Made by a program: the position numbers and the translations under genes | In this document: positions 8,492-17,600 of the stretch, in pieces | Position numbering within the stretch: the stretch's first letter is position 1 | Layout: every line of letters begins with the position of its first letter | Assembly (NCBI GenBank): GCA_964494205.1 | Contig: CAZBRD010000024.1 | Coordinates: forward strand, 1 to 64,000 | Origin: JBBTCX01 sp964494205 | GTDB taxonomy: Bacteria; Planctomycetota; Phycisphaerae; UBA1845 | DNA: 64,000 nucleotides | Direction: 5' to 3' | The notes under the pieces: generated by a model | The model's input: the letters and a program-made list of their open reading frames with translations, nothing else | Database searches by the model: none | What the model was told of the DNA's origin: nothing

Positions 8492-10135
8492 ATGAACATA
8501 CTCACTTTACTCGTGTTTCTGCCGACCATCGGGGCGTTGTTGTGCCTCGTGGCGCCGAAGCAGTTCATCAAAACGATTGCGGTTGCATCATCCCTGGCGG
8601 CGTTGCTGGCCTCGCTGACGTTGTTCCCGACGTTCCTGGCTGGCGGCGACAACACCGCGCTACAGATCTTTGGAAGCAAATACGGAACGCTTCAGCACGT
8701 GTTTCGAGCGGATTGGATTACCGGAGCCAAGTTTAAGATCGAGTACTTCATCGGCATCGACGGATTGAGCTTTCCGCTGCTGATTTTGACTACGCTGGTA
8801 TCGTTCCTCGCCTGTCTCGCGAGCCTGAACTTCGAGCACTGGAAGAACAACAAGGGCATTCGAGCGTATTTCGTCTTGTTCCTGTTGCTTGAGACCGGCA
8901 TGCTCGGCGTGTTCGTCTCGCTCGACTTCTTCCTGTTCTACATCTTCTGGGAAGTGATGCTCCTGCCCATGTACTTCCTCATCGGCGTGTGGGGCGGTGA
9001 GCGGAAGGAATATGCAGCCATCAAGTTCTTTCTCTTCACGCTGGCGGGCTCGGTGCTGATGCTCGTGGCGATCGTCGCGCTGTATTTCTTCAGCGATACT
9101 GCCATCGCTGCCGCGAAATCTGTGGAGAGCGGGTACCGCAACGGCGTACAGATTACGCACGGCACGTTTGACCTCATCGAACTAGCCACGAACAAGACGA
9201 TCCAGAGCTACTTCACAGCGGCTTCGACCACGTTCCTTGGTTTGAAGCTCGCACCGCTCATGTTCATGTTCCTGTTCATCGGGTTCGCGGTGAAGCTGCC
9301 CAGTGTGCCAGTGCACACGTGGCTGCCCGATGCACACGTGCAAGCCCCGACGCCGATCAGCATGATTCTGGCGGGCGTGCTGCTGAAGATGGGTGGGTAC
9401 GGGTTCCTGCGACTTTGCTATCCGATCTTTCCGTCAGGCGGCGAAGCGTGGGCTTATCCGCTCGCGCTGATCGGCGTGATTAGTATCATCTACGGCGCAC
9501 TCTGTGCCATGGCTCAGACCGACTTTAAGAAGCTCGTGGCCTACAGTTCCGTCTCGCACATGGGTTATGTGCTGCTGGGGATCGCGGTGATGACGCCAGC
9601 CGGTTTCCAAGGGGCGATGTTCCAGATGATCGCTCACGGGATCAGCTCGCCCATGTGCTTCTTCCTCGTCGGCGTGATTTACGACCGTGCACACCATCGC
9701 GAGATCAATCGCTTCGGTGGTTTGTGGTTGACGATGCCCAAGTACGGCACGATGGCTACCATCGGGTTTTTTGCTTCGCTCGGGTTGCCCGGTTTGTGCG
9801 GGTTCATCGGCGAGGTGTGGGTGCTGCTCGGCACGTTCGCCGCGAAGGACAAGTACCCGTGGGCGGTGCCGCTGGCGATCGTCGCGGCCTCGGGCGTCAT
9901 CCTCACGGCGGGGTACATCTTGTGGCTCATTCGCCGCGTGTACCTCGGACATGAGAAGGATGAGTACGCGGATTATCCCGATGCCGACGCGCGGGAGACG
10001 TTTATCCTCGTTCCACTGGCGATCCTGTGCATCCTGATGGGTATTTTCCCCATGCAGACGGTGTTTGACTTCACGAACGGAACGCTGGACCTGCTGCTGT
10101 CGCAGGTGACGCAGACGATCGCGATGGTGAAATAG
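8492..10135 (+). CDS. nuoM: NADH-quinone oxidoreductase subunit M
   Basis: NuoM is an antiporter-like proton-pumping subunit of the complex I membrane arm. Diagnostic segments are the N-terminal LLVFLPTIGALL, FYIFWEVMLLPMYFLIGVWGG with the conserved Glu, AVKLPSVPVHTWLPDAHVQA, ILAGVLLKMGGYGFLRL and TDFKKLVAYSSVSHMGYV. Its 547 residues are slightly above the usual 490-510, the excess lying in a loop near residues 205-235. It follows nuoL after a 147-base hairpin-containing spacer. Confidence 0.97.
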   Translation: MNILTLLVFLPTIGALLCLVAPKQFIKTIAVASSLAALLASLTLFPTFLAGGDNTALQIFGSKYGTLQHVFRADWITGAKFKIEYFIGIDGLSFPLLILTTLVSFLACLASLNFEHWKNNKGIRAYFVLFLLLETGMLGVFVSLDFFLFYIFWEVMLLPMYFLIGVWGGERKEYAAIKFFLFTLAGSVLMLVAIVALYFFSDTAIAAAKSVESGYRNGVQITHGTFDLIELATNKTIQSYFTAASTTFLGLKLAPLMFMFLFIGFAVKLPSVPVHTWLPDAHVQAPTPISMILAGVLLKMGGYGFLRLCYPIFPSGGEAWAYPLALIGVISIIYGALCAMAQTDFKKLVAYSSVSHMGYVLLGIAVMTPAGFQGAMFQMIAHGISSPMCFFLVGVIYDRAHHREINRFGGLWLTMPKYGTMATIGFFASLGLPGLCGFIGEVWVLLGTFAAKDKYPWAVPLAIVAASGVILTAGYILWLIRRVYLGHEKDEYADYPDADARETFILVPLAILCILMGIFPMQTVFDFTNGTLDLLLSQVTQTIAMVK

Positions 10136-10140
10136 AGAAC

Positions 10141-10225
10141 CGAATTACAAATGACGAATGACGAATTACAAAAAGTTCTTCGACGATGCGTGCGTTAATT
10201 TTGTAATTAGTAATTCGTAATTGAA
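10141..10225 (+). repeat. Long inverted repeat of the ACGAAT family in the nuoM-nuoN spacer
   Basis: The left arm reads CGAATTACAAATGACGAATG and continues ACGAATTACAAAA; the right arm TTTTGTAATTAGTAATTCG mirrors it. The arms AATTACAAAA and TTTTGTAATT are exactly complementary. The unit is AT-rich compared with flanking genes. Related sequence occurs at 4532-4560, 22118-22142 and 30618-30763. Confidence 0.7.
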
Positions 10226-10255
10226 ACTCGGCGGCCGCTAACTCTCGAAAGATAT

Positions 10256-11923
10256 ATGATCAGTTTCCTCGCTCAATCTTCTCCCTGGGCCAACATCGCT
10301 ATCGGTGAGCAGCTCACGTTGTTCTCACCGCTGCTGGCGCTGGTGGGCACGATGCTGCTCGTTGTGCTTTGTCCTCTGACCGTTGGTCGCGGGTCAAAGA
10401 CAATCGCCGGCGCTGCCTCGATCGGCGTGTTCGTCACGTTGCTGCTGGCGTTCGATGTGGGCAAGCGAGTCTTGCTTGGCGGAACCAGCGGCCTGTCGAC
10501 CGATCCGGCTGCCGGATTGCTCATCGTGGACAATCTCTCCGTCGGTTACCAGATCATTCTTTACGTTTTCCTTGCGGCTGTGATGTGGCTGTGGTGGATG
10601 GGATCAGCCGAGAAAGAGCGCAACGCGCCGGAGTTTTTCATACTGCTGCTGGGTAGCGCGTTCGGCATGGCGTTGATGGTCAGCTCGGTCAACTTGCTGA
10701 TGATCGTGATCGCGATCGAGACCGCTTCATTACCCAGCTATGCGATCGTCGGATTCGACAAGCGCGACCGCAAAGGGGCGGAGGCGTCACTCAAGTATGT
10801 CGTCTTCGGGGCGGTCAGCGCTGCGATCATGCTCTACGGCGCGAGTCTCATTTATGGTCTCGTCGGCAGCCTGAACGTGGGCGTGATAGCTGAATACGTC
10901 GTGCAGCATTTTGGAATCAGCGAGAACAAACTGCTGATGAGCCTTGCCCTGTTTTGCTTCCTTGGCGGTATCGCGTTCAAGATCTCAGCCGTGCCGTTCC
11001 ACTTCTGGTGCCCTGATGCGTTCGAGGGCGCGAAGATCGAAGTCACAACGTGGCTTAGCGTAGCGAGCAAAGCCGCGGGGCTGATTCTGCTGGTCAGAAT
11101 CGTGCTCGCATTCTGCCACGCCGTTGAATCGCCGCCGGCGATGACGTTCATTTCGCCCATTGCGTGGACCATCGGCATCATGGCTGCTGTCACATGCACG
11201 GTCGGAAATTTCTCGGCTTACAAGCAGCAGAGCGTGAAGCGATTGCTCGCCTATTCGTCGATCGCCCATGCCGGTTACATGATGATGGCGGCGGCTGTGT
11301 TTCTGCATCCATCGAACGCAGGGTACTCAGCCGGCGTCTCTTCGCTGGTGTATTACATCGTCATCTACATGTTGATGAACCTTGGCGCATTCAGCGTGAC
11401 GGCCTGCGTGTTTTGGGACACAGGGAGCGATGACATCGACGCGTTCACGGGCCTGATTCGGCGAAATCCCTTCCTCGCGGTTCCGATGGTGATCTGTCTG
11501 ATGTCGCTCGTCGGTCTGCCGCCGCTCGCGGGTTTCCTCGGCAAATGGTGGATTCTCATGGCGTTGGGCAGCATGCAGGGCACAGCCAGTGCAGGTGGCG
11601 GAACCTTTGCGACGCTCGGCTGGTTCCTCGTCATCGTCGCAGGTGTCAACACGCTCATCAGCCTTTACTTCTATCTGCGAATTGTCGTGCAAATGACGCT
11701 GCGGGATAAGCCGAGCGACGAGGTGCGTGCACCGATTGGCGGTGTAGCCATGGCCAACCTGTGCGCGGTGTTGTTGCTCGTGTTGTTCTTCTTCGGCGGT
11801 TCTCTGAAAAACGCGGCAGAGCGTTATACAAAGAATATCTATCCCGCCGGGGCAACTAATACTGTGAACGCCAAGGTCGGTGACGCGAGCCTTGCCTCTA
11901 CCGAATCGGCGGGCTCACGATAA
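10256..11923 (+). CDS. nuoN: NADH-quinone oxidoreductase subunit N
   Basis: NuoN is the third antiporter-like subunit of the membrane arm. KISAVPFHFWCPDAFEGAK, TWLSVASKAAGLILLVR and VKRLLAYSSIAHAGYMMM mark the family; GLPPLAGFLGKWW matches the usual C-terminal motif. In the proton-channel segment the usual PTP after the PDxxxGA motif is replaced by KIE, which differs from the enterobacterial subunit. The length is 555 residues (typical about 480-500). Its TAA overlaps the ATG of the next gene (TAATG at 11921-11925), implying translational coupling. Confidence 0.95.
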   Translation: MISFLAQSSPWANIAIGEQLTLFSPLLALVGTMLLVVLCPLTVGRGSKTIAGAASIGVFVTLLLAFDVGKRVLLGGTSGLSTDPAAGLLIVDNLSVGYQIILYVFLAAVMWLWWMGSAEKERNAPEFFILLLGSAFGMALMVSSVNLLMIVIAIETASLPSYAIVGFDKRDRKGAEASLKYVVFGAVSAAIMLYGASLIYGLVGSLNVGVIAEYVVQHFGISENKLLMSLALFCFLGGIAFKISAVPFHFWCPDAFEGAKIEVTTWLSVASKAAGLILLVRIVLAFCHAVESPPAMTFISPIAWTIGIMAAVTCTVGNFSAYKQQSVKRLLAYSSIAHAGYMMMAAAVFLHPSNAGYSAGVSSLVYYIVIYMLMNLGAFSVTACVFWDTGSDDIDAFTGLIRRNPFLAVPMVICLMSLVGLPPLAGFLGKWWILMALGSMQGTASAGGGTFATLGWFLVIVAGVNTLISLYFYLRIVVQMTLRDKPSDEVRAPIGGVAMANLCAVLLLVLFFFGGSLKNAAERYTKNIYPAGATNTVNAKVGDASLASTESAGSR

Positions 11924-12360
11924 TGGCTGATCAATCAACCATCACCATCCTGCGCGACCTATTGGCGACCGAACAGCGCAGCATCGCTCCGCGGTTGATG
12001 GAATCGACCGTCTTCGTTTCGAAGCTGAGCATTCACGAAAACGAGTCGCTTCGCCGGGCGGCCAAGTCGACGATCGAAAACGAACGCAAGCTGACGGAGT
12101 TGATTGTCTCGCTTGGCGGCGCGCCTGGCCCGCGCTCAGCCGACGTTATGACCGCCCATCTGCATTTCCTCGAAGTACACTTCGTGCTGCCGCAATTGCT
12201 GGCTGACCGTCAATCACTCGTGCAGCGATATTCTGCTGCGTCGGCGAAGCTCTCCCGCGAGCCGCGTGCAGCCGCCGTAGTGAATGAAATCCTCGAACGT
12301 CACCGCACCGAAGCTGCCGAATTGCAGCGACTCTCAGAACCGACTCGACGCGCCGGTTAA
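11923..12360 (+). CDS. Ferritin-like helical protein coupled to nuoN
   Basis: This 145-residue protein is mostly helical. The stretch HENESLRRAAKSTIENERKLTELIVSLGGAPG resembles the second helix and turn of ferritin-like and bacterioferritin-type bundles, where EExHaxxLxxxIxxLGG.P is common, although several of the usual metal-ligand glutamates are missing or moved. It could be a degenerate four-helix metal-binding protein or an unrelated bundle. Its ATG overlaps the nuoN stop codon, so it is probably made with complex I; a role in assembly or iron handling is a guess. Confidence 0.6.
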   Translation: MADQSTITILRDLLATEQRSIAPRLMESTVFVSKLSIHENESLRRAAKSTIENERKLTELIVSLGGAPGPRSADVMTAHLHFLEVHFVLPQLLADRQSLVQRYSAASAKLSREPRAAAVVNEILERHRTEAAELQRLSEPTRRAG

Positions 12361-12366
12361 GTCCCT

Positions 12367-13668
12367 TTGCTCGACGAATCAGTCGGATCACGCCACACTA
12401 TCCACGTGTCATACGCGAACCCGCCATTGGTCGGCCCTGTCACGCCGTCGGAACGCATCGAATCGATCGACGTGCTGCGCGGTTTCGCCGTACTCGGCAT
12501 ATTGGTAATGAACATTCAGTCGTTCGCGATGATCGATGCTGCCTACATCAACCCGACTGCGTACGGCGATCTCACCGGCATCAACTACCTCGTCTGGCTG
12601 CTGAGCCACGTCCTCGCCGACCAGAAGTTCATGACCATCTTCAGCATGTTGTTCGGCGCGGGCATCGTGTTGATGGCTGAGCGACGCGAACACTCAGGTT
12701 TGAAATCAGCGGGTGTGCATTATCGCCGTATGGCCGTGCTGCTCGTGTTCGGGCTGCTGCATTCGTATCTGCTCTGGTTCGGCGACATTCTCTACACTTA
12801 CGCCCTTTGTGGCATGATCGTGTACCCACTGCGTCGGTTGCGGCCTCGCACGCTGACGCTGATCGGACTGTGCATCCTCACGATCCCGACCTTGCTTGCG
12901 GTTTTCGCGCACTTCTCACTGCCCCGCTGGTCGCCCGAACAATTGGAAGCAACCCAACAATTCTGGAAACCCGACGCGGCCGCCGTCGCCGACGACCTCG
13001 CCACGTATCGCGGGTCGTGGCTGCAGCAAATGCCGTCTCGCGCACGCTCCTCACTCTGGTTTCAAACAGAACTCTTCGCCGCCGAATTCATTTGGCGGGC
13101 GGGCGGGTTGATGCTCATCGGCATGGCCCTTTTCAAACGTGGCGTGTTCAATGCCGCACTGTCGCGCATGACCTATGTGGCCTTCATATCAGTGGCGCTG
13201 CTGGTCGGCATTCCGATCATCGGCCTGGGTGCGCGCGAGAACTTCGGCCACCATTGGGACTTCCGTTGGTCGCTCTTCCTCGGAAGCCTGTACAACTATT
13301 GGGCGAGCATACTCGTCAGCTTCGGCTGGATTGGCGCTATCATGATTCTCTGCAAATCGCCGCGATTTGCCTGGCTCACCCGCCCGCTCGCGCGCAACGG
13401 CCGCATGGCGTTCACCAACTACCTGATGCAGACGGTCATAGCCACGACATTGTTCTATGGTCACGGGTTCGGGCTATTCGGTTACGTGGAACGCTGGGGC
13501 CAGGCGCTCATCGTTCTCGCTGTATGCACCTTCCAGCTCATTGCCTCGACGATTTGGATGTCCCTCTTCGAAATCGGCCCGATGGAGTGGCTGTGGCGAC
13601 GACTCACTTACGGCCGCCCTCGACCCATCGCGCGCATGATCCCATCGTCGTCCGATCCCTCGCCGTGA
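12367..13668 (+). CDS. DUF418 family membrane protein
   Basis: The N-terminal ERIESIDVLRGFAVLGILVMNIQSF is the hallmark of the DUF418/YeiB family of polytopic membrane proteins, whose biochemical role is not established. About ten hydrophobic segments follow, including the conserved FSMLFGAGIVLMAERR and LLHSYLLWFGDILYTYALCGM, and the C-terminal GRMAFTNYLMQT. The frame begins with TTG at 12367; GTG at 12406 is an equally good start, closer to the conserved region. It lies 6 bases after the ferritin-like gene and may be cotranscribed with it. Confidence 0.85.
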   Translation: MLDESVGSRHTIHVSYANPPLVGPVTPSERIESIDVLRGFAVLGILVMNIQSFAMIDAAYINPTAYGDLTGINYLVWLLSHVLADQKFMTIFSMLFGAGIVLMAERREHSGLKSAGVHYRRMAVLLVFGLLHSYLLWFGDILYTYALCGMIVYPLRRLRPRTLTLIGLCILTIPTLLAVFAHFSLPRWSPEQLEATQQFWKPDAAAVADDLATYRGSWLQQMPSRARSSLWFQTELFAAEFIWRAGGLMLIGMALFKRGVFNAALSRMTYVAFISVALLVGIPIIGLGARENFGHHWDFRWSLFLGSLYNYWASILVSFGWIGAIMILCKSPRFAWLTRPLARNGRMAFTNYLMQTVIATTLFYGHGFGLFGYVERWGQALIVLAVCTFQLIASTIWMSLFEIGPMEWLWRRLTYGRPRPIARMIPSSSDPSP

Positions 13669-13699
13669 CCAATTCTACATAAGCAAGTATGATGTCCCG

Positions 13700-14722
13700 A
13701 TGCACGATCGCCCCCATCGTCTCAGCACTGATGGTCTGGCGTACATCGTCGTTACGCTAATTTGCTGGTCGAGCGTTCCGCTTTTTCTCAAGCATTTTTC
13801 AAAGTTCATCGACGGCTGGACCGCCAATGGCTGGCGATATGGAATGTCCGGGCTGTTCTGGCTTCCGCTGCTGATGGTCATGGCGTGGCGCGGGAAACTC
13901 CCGCGCGGCCTGTGGCGCGCCGCCCTCGTGCCCAGCATCTGCAACATTTCCGGCCAAATCTGTTTCGCATGGGCGCCTTATTTCATCAACCCCGGCTTGC
14001 AGACGTTTCTCCTACGCATGCAAATCCTCTTCATTGCCATTGGTTCCTATCTGCTTTTTCCGAATGAGCGGAAACTACTGCGCTCGTCCGTCTATTGGTT
14101 GGGTATTGCTGTCGTGTTCACTGGCTCAGTCGGCATCATGATGCTCAACCCGCAGCGATCACGCTCGGCTGAAGTGCTTGGTGTAATACTTGCGCTGTGC
14201 GGCGGTGCGGGTTTCGCCTGCTACTCTCTCGCGGTGAAGCATTACATGCGCAACATCTCGCCCATGTATTCGTTCGCTGCCGTCAGCAACTATACAGCGC
14301 TTGTGCTGGTCATCCTGATGCTCATCCTTGGTCGTGGCCACGGCAACGAAGTGTTCGATTTCAGCAAGGCGGAATTCGGTAAGTTGGTAGCGTCGGCCAT
14401 GCTTGGCATCGCGCTCTCACACGGGCTCTACTACGCAGCCATGAACAAACTCGGCGTCGCGGTTTCAGCCGGCGTAATTCTCCTGCAGCCGGTGATCGTG
14501 AGTGTCGGTTCGCTGTTCCTTTTCGACGAACGCCTCACTGCCGGGCAATGGGCATGCGGCCTCGTCGCCATCTCTGGTGCGGCGGTAACACTCTATGCTC
14601 AACAGCGGATTCAGCGGCAGGCGGAAGTGAAGGCCATCGACTTGCTTGAACCGCAGGTCACACCCGCAGAACTTCCCTTAACCAAAGAACCCGCCATGAG
14701 CGGCACTGCCAGGCGAAGTTAA
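13700..14722 (+). CDS. EamA/DMT family exporter
   Basis: This is a drug/metabolite transporter-type protein of 340 residues with about ten membrane segments arranged as two EamA repeats. The first repeat starts AYIVVTLICWSSVPLFLKHFSKFIDGWTANGWRY and the second near GVILALCGGAGFACYSLAVKHY. The second repeat ends with the usual VSVGSLFLFDERLTAGQWACGLVAISGAAVTLY. Substrate cannot be inferred. ATG 13700 is the first in-frame start, and the protein ends in a polar tail. Confidence 0.85.
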   Translation: MHDRPHRLSTDGLAYIVVTLICWSSVPLFLKHFSKFIDGWTANGWRYGMSGLFWLPLLMVMAWRGKLPRGLWRAALVPSICNISGQICFAWAPYFINPGLQTFLLRMQILFIAIGSYLLFPNERKLLRSSVYWLGIAVVFTGSVGIMMLNPQRSRSAEVLGVILALCGGAGFACYSLAVKHYMRNISPMYSFAAVSNYTALVLVILMLILGRGHGNEVFDFSKAEFGKLVASAMLGIALSHGLYYAAMNKLGVAVSAGVILLQPVIVSVGSLFLFDERLTAGQWACGLVAISGAAVTLYAQQRIQRQAEVKAIDLLEPQVTPAELPLTKEPAMSGTARRS

Positions 14723-14819
14723 ATGTCCGTTGAATTACCCGCACTCATTTGACGCAGCCATTTTCAAGCGGAAAATACATGACTTAAGAGAATTCGGTCA
14801 CTTTTTTCAGGAGAGAACC

Positions 14820-15422
14820 ATGTTTGGTCTGGTTGGATTTGTCGTGTTGAATCTTATGAACGTTATCGCATTCGCAGCCGGTGACCCCGCGCCTGCGACC
14901 ACCACCACTACTACCCCGGCGGCGACGGACACCGTCTACAGCTACAAACTCAAGGACATCGACGGCAAGGAAGTGGAGCTGTCGAAATACAAGGGCGACG
15001 TCCTGCTGATCGTGAACACTGCCAGCGAGTGCGGTCTCACGCCGCAATACGAAGGCCTCGAAACCCTTTTCAAGAAGTACAAGGACAAGGGCTTCAAAGT
15101 GCTCGCGTTTCCGGCCAACAACTTCGGCGGACAGGAACCGGGCAGCGACAGCGAAATCAAGAACTTCTGCTCCGAGAAGTATCACGTGTCGTTCCCGTTG
15201 TTTTCCAAGATATCGGTGAAAGGCGATGATCAGAACCCGCTCTATAAGTTCCTGACGACGCATTCGAACAAAGACATCGCCGGCGATGTGAAGTGGAATT
15301 TCCAGAAGTATCTCGTCGGTCGCGACGGCAAGGTCATCAAGAAGTTCGACCCACGAGTTACGCCTGACGATAAGACTTTGGCTGAAGAAATCGACAAAGC
15401 GGTCGCGGTCAAGAAGCCCTAG
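14820..15422 (+). CDS. Exported glutathione peroxidase family protein
   Basis: The protein reduces peroxides, probably in the periplasm and probably with thioredoxin. The open frame extends upstream to 14730, but ATG 14820 follows AGGAGAGAACC at ideal distance and gives a signal peptide (about residues 1-20, ending AFAA) and a Thr-rich linker. The peroxidatic Cys is C71 in NTASECGLTPQY, with Q105 in FPANNFGGQEPG and W159-N160 in WNFQKYLVG completing the catalytic tetrad. The FPCNQF Cys, which serves as resolving Cys in many bacterial enzymes, is Ala here. It is monocistronic. Confidence 0.92.
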   Translation: MFGLVGFVVLNLMNVIAFAAGDPAPATTTTTTPAATDTVYSYKLKDIDGKEVELSKYKGDVLLIVNTASECGLTPQYEGLETLFKKYKDKGFKVLAFPANNFGGQEPGSDSEIKNFCSEKYHVSFPLFSKISVKGDDQNPLYKFLTTHSNKDIAGDVKWNFQKYLVGRDGKVIKKFDPRVTPDDKTLAEEIDKAVAVKKP

Positions 15423-15780
15423 AATTCCGAACTTCATCGGGAACTCACGCAAGCCTCACGATCGGTTTATCCAGCCCGGGTATCGTTCGCACGCACAGGG
15501 GAATGAAGCTCATCGGTGAGGGCTGCGGCCTTCGCAGCCCTCGCCGTTGTTCCAACCAGCGGACTCTTGCAGCGCGGCGGACAACCCGATCCCAAACACG
15601 CGCCTGCCGCCTATGCATGGGTCCTCCTCACCCGCAGCTCGCGGCGCCCGCCCCGGGCTGCTTCTATTTTTGGCGACGTATCGATCAGCCATCGAAGACC
15701 CTCACCTCAAATCCACTGATTTCGTCATCCTCTTTCGAAGGGCGCTTTGCATCGCCGTAACTTCAGCGAGAATAAGGTGA
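15423..15780 (+). other. Intergenic region with a perfect stem-loop
   Basis: No convincing gene lies here. A perfect 10-bp stem occurs at 15518-15542 (GAGGGCTGCG, loop GCCTT, CGCAGCCCTC). It lacks a T-run, so it is not a textbook terminator; it lies 96 bases after the glutathione peroxidase gene and 239 bases before xseA. Short frames on both strands have unlikely composition. Confidence 0.5.
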
Positions 15781-17343
15781 ATGGCGCGTGAACCTTTCAA
15801 CCCTGATCGCATCCGCGGAGCTGCTACACCGCGCGTTGCCGCCGATGCGCCGCTGACAGTTTCACAAATTACATCTTTGGTGAAGACCGCCATCGAGACG
15901 GCCCTCCCCCCTACCGTGTACGTGGTTGGCGAAATCAGCAACTACAAACTGCATTCGAGCGGCCACATCTATTTCACGCTCAAGGACAAAGCGAGCGAGC
16001 TTGCCTGCGTCATGTGGCGGAGCTCCTCGACGAACGTGAAGTTCACACCGACCGACGGAATGGAAGTCATTGCGACTGGACAGGTAACCGTGTTTGAACG
16101 CAGCGGCCGCTATCAACTCATGGTGCGGAAAATCGAACCACGTGGAATCGGTGCGCTCGAACTCGCGTTTCGACAACTTTGCGAAAAGCTGGCGGCTGAA
16201 GGACTCTTCGACAAAGCCCGCAAACGACCACTGCCGCGATTTCCGCAGCGCATTGCCATCGTGACCAGCCCGACCGGAGCGGCCATCGCCGACATGCTTC
16301 GCACGATCGAGCGACGATTTCCGTGCATGGAAGTCCTTGTGTACCCCGTGCGTGTGCAAGGACCGGGTGCCGCCAACGAAATCTCGCACGCCATTCGTCG
16401 AATCAATTTCTATCGCGAAAAGCTGTGTGGTGTGGATGTGATCATCGTCGGACGCGGCGGCGGATCGCTGGAAGACCTTTGGGCTTTCAACGAAGAAGTT
16501 GTCGCGCGGGCGATCGTGGCGAGCCAGATTCCCGTCGTCAGCGCCGTGGGCCACGAAGTCGATATTACCGTGTCCGATCTCGTCGCGGATGTTCGTGCAG
16601 CCACCCCCACTGCTGCGGCTGAATTGGTTGCGCCGATGCTGGCGGAGATTCTGATCGGCGTCGATGCGCTCAGCGAACGACTATTGCGAAACGTGCATCA
16701 CCGCCTGACGCTGGGGCAATCCAATCTGACCGGTTTGGCGCGCCGATCAATTTTCCGCGAACCCGTTCTTCAAATCCGAAAACGCGAGCAAACAATCGAC
16801 GAGTGGACCAATCGCACGCATCGCGCGCTCGTCGCTAAGCTACAAGCCGCGCGAAGGACGCTGGACCGGATCGAGCCGATCGTGCAACGCATCGCACCAC
16901 ATGCGTACCTGCTGCGAACGTCGCTCCGCCTGCGCGACGCGGATCACAAGCTCAGATCAGCCGCGTTTCGTCGACTGAGCGCCATGGAACGGTTACTATC
17001 GCGGGCCGAGCAGACCATGGTGCGATCGTCGCCGCAGGAGCGTATTTCGCGAGGAATTGCTCGCATCGAGCAACTTGCAAAGGCATTGCCGAAATCGGCG
17101 TTGCATCGAGTCGCGCTGCTTCAATCATCCACAGAAGGACAGCAGCAGCGGTTGCTCGCGTTGAGCTATCGCAGCGTGCTGGAGCGCGGCTTCTCCATCA
17201 CGCGGTCAAAAAAATCGCGAGAGATCATTCGGTCGATTCAGGACGTAAAGGATCGCCAGCGTCTGATTACCGAACTCAGCGACGGCCAATTTGAATCGGA
17301 ATCACTCAACATCCGGCAGAAGGAGCTGTTTGACGAACCATGA
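15781..17343 (+). CDS. xseA: Exodeoxyribonuclease VII large subunit
   Basis: XseA is the catalytic subunit of exonuclease VII, which degrades single-stranded DNA from both ends. The N-terminal OB-fold (about residues 24-120) contains VYVVGEISNYKLHSSGHIYFTLKD. The catalytic domain has IAIVTSPTGAAIADML, VIIVGRGGGSLEDLWAFNEE and AVGHEVDITVSDLVADVRAATPTAAAE, all conserved. A helical C-terminus with the SYRSVLERGFSI signature completes the protein. At 520 residues it is longer than the E. coli enzyme (about 456). The stop overlaps the xseB start by 4 bases (ATGA). Confidence 0.97.
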   Translation: MAREPFNPDRIRGAATPRVAADAPLTVSQITSLVKTAIETALPPTVYVVGEISNYKLHSSGHIYFTLKDKASELACVMWRSSSTNVKFTPTDGMEVIATGQVTVFERSGRYQLMVRKIEPRGIGALELAFRQLCEKLAAEGLFDKARKRPLPRFPQRIAIVTSPTGAAIADMLRTIERRFPCMEVLVYPVRVQGPGAANEISHAIRRINFYREKLCGVDVIIVGRGGGSLEDLWAFNEEVVARAIVASQIPVVSAVGHEVDITVSDLVADVRAATPTAAAELVAPMLAEILIGVDALSERLLRNVHHRLTLGQSNLTGLARRSIFREPVLQIRKREQTIDEWTNRTHRALVAKLQAARRTLDRIEPIVQRIAPHAYLLRTSLRLRDADHKLRSAAFRRLSAMERLLSRAEQTMVRSSPQERISRGIARIEQLAKALPKSALHRVALLQSSTEGQQQRLLALSYRSVLERGFSITRSKKSREIIRSIQDVKDRQRLITELSDGQFESESLNIRQKELFDEP

Positions 17344-17597
17344 GCAAGAAGAAACAGACGTTTGAAGAAGCCCTCAAACAACTCGAAGCCATCGCGGAGC
17401 AAATCGAAAAAGGCCAGGTCGGCCTGGAAGAATCGATCGGCAAGTACGAGGAAGGCATGGGCCTCGTGAAGTACTGCCGCGACGTGCTCACGCAAGCGGA
17501 GTTGCGAATCCAGAAGCTGCAGGAACGGCCGGACGGATCGATGGAAGCGGTGGCATTCGTGCCAAAGCAAGAAATGTCTCAAGCCGATGAGAATTGA
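17340..17597 (+). CDS. xseB: Exodeoxyribonuclease VII small subunit
   Basis: XseB binds the helical region of XseA and is needed for a stable holoenzyme. The 85-residue protein shows the family pattern TFEEALKQLEAIAEQIEKG, then LEESIGKYEEGMGLVKYCRDVLTQAELRI. It is translationally coupled to xseA through an ATGA overlap. The acidic C-terminal tail is not conserved. Confidence 0.95.
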   Translation: MSKKKQTFEEALKQLEAIAEQIEKGQVGLEESIGKYEEGMGLVKYCRDVLTQAELRIQKLQERPDGSMEAVAFVPKQEMSQADEN

Positions 17598-17600
17598 ATC

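Noticed and set aside
15518..15542. Hairpin after the glutathione peroxidase gene as a terminator or small RNA
   Set aside because: No T-run and almost 100 bases from the stop; listed only as a stem-loop.
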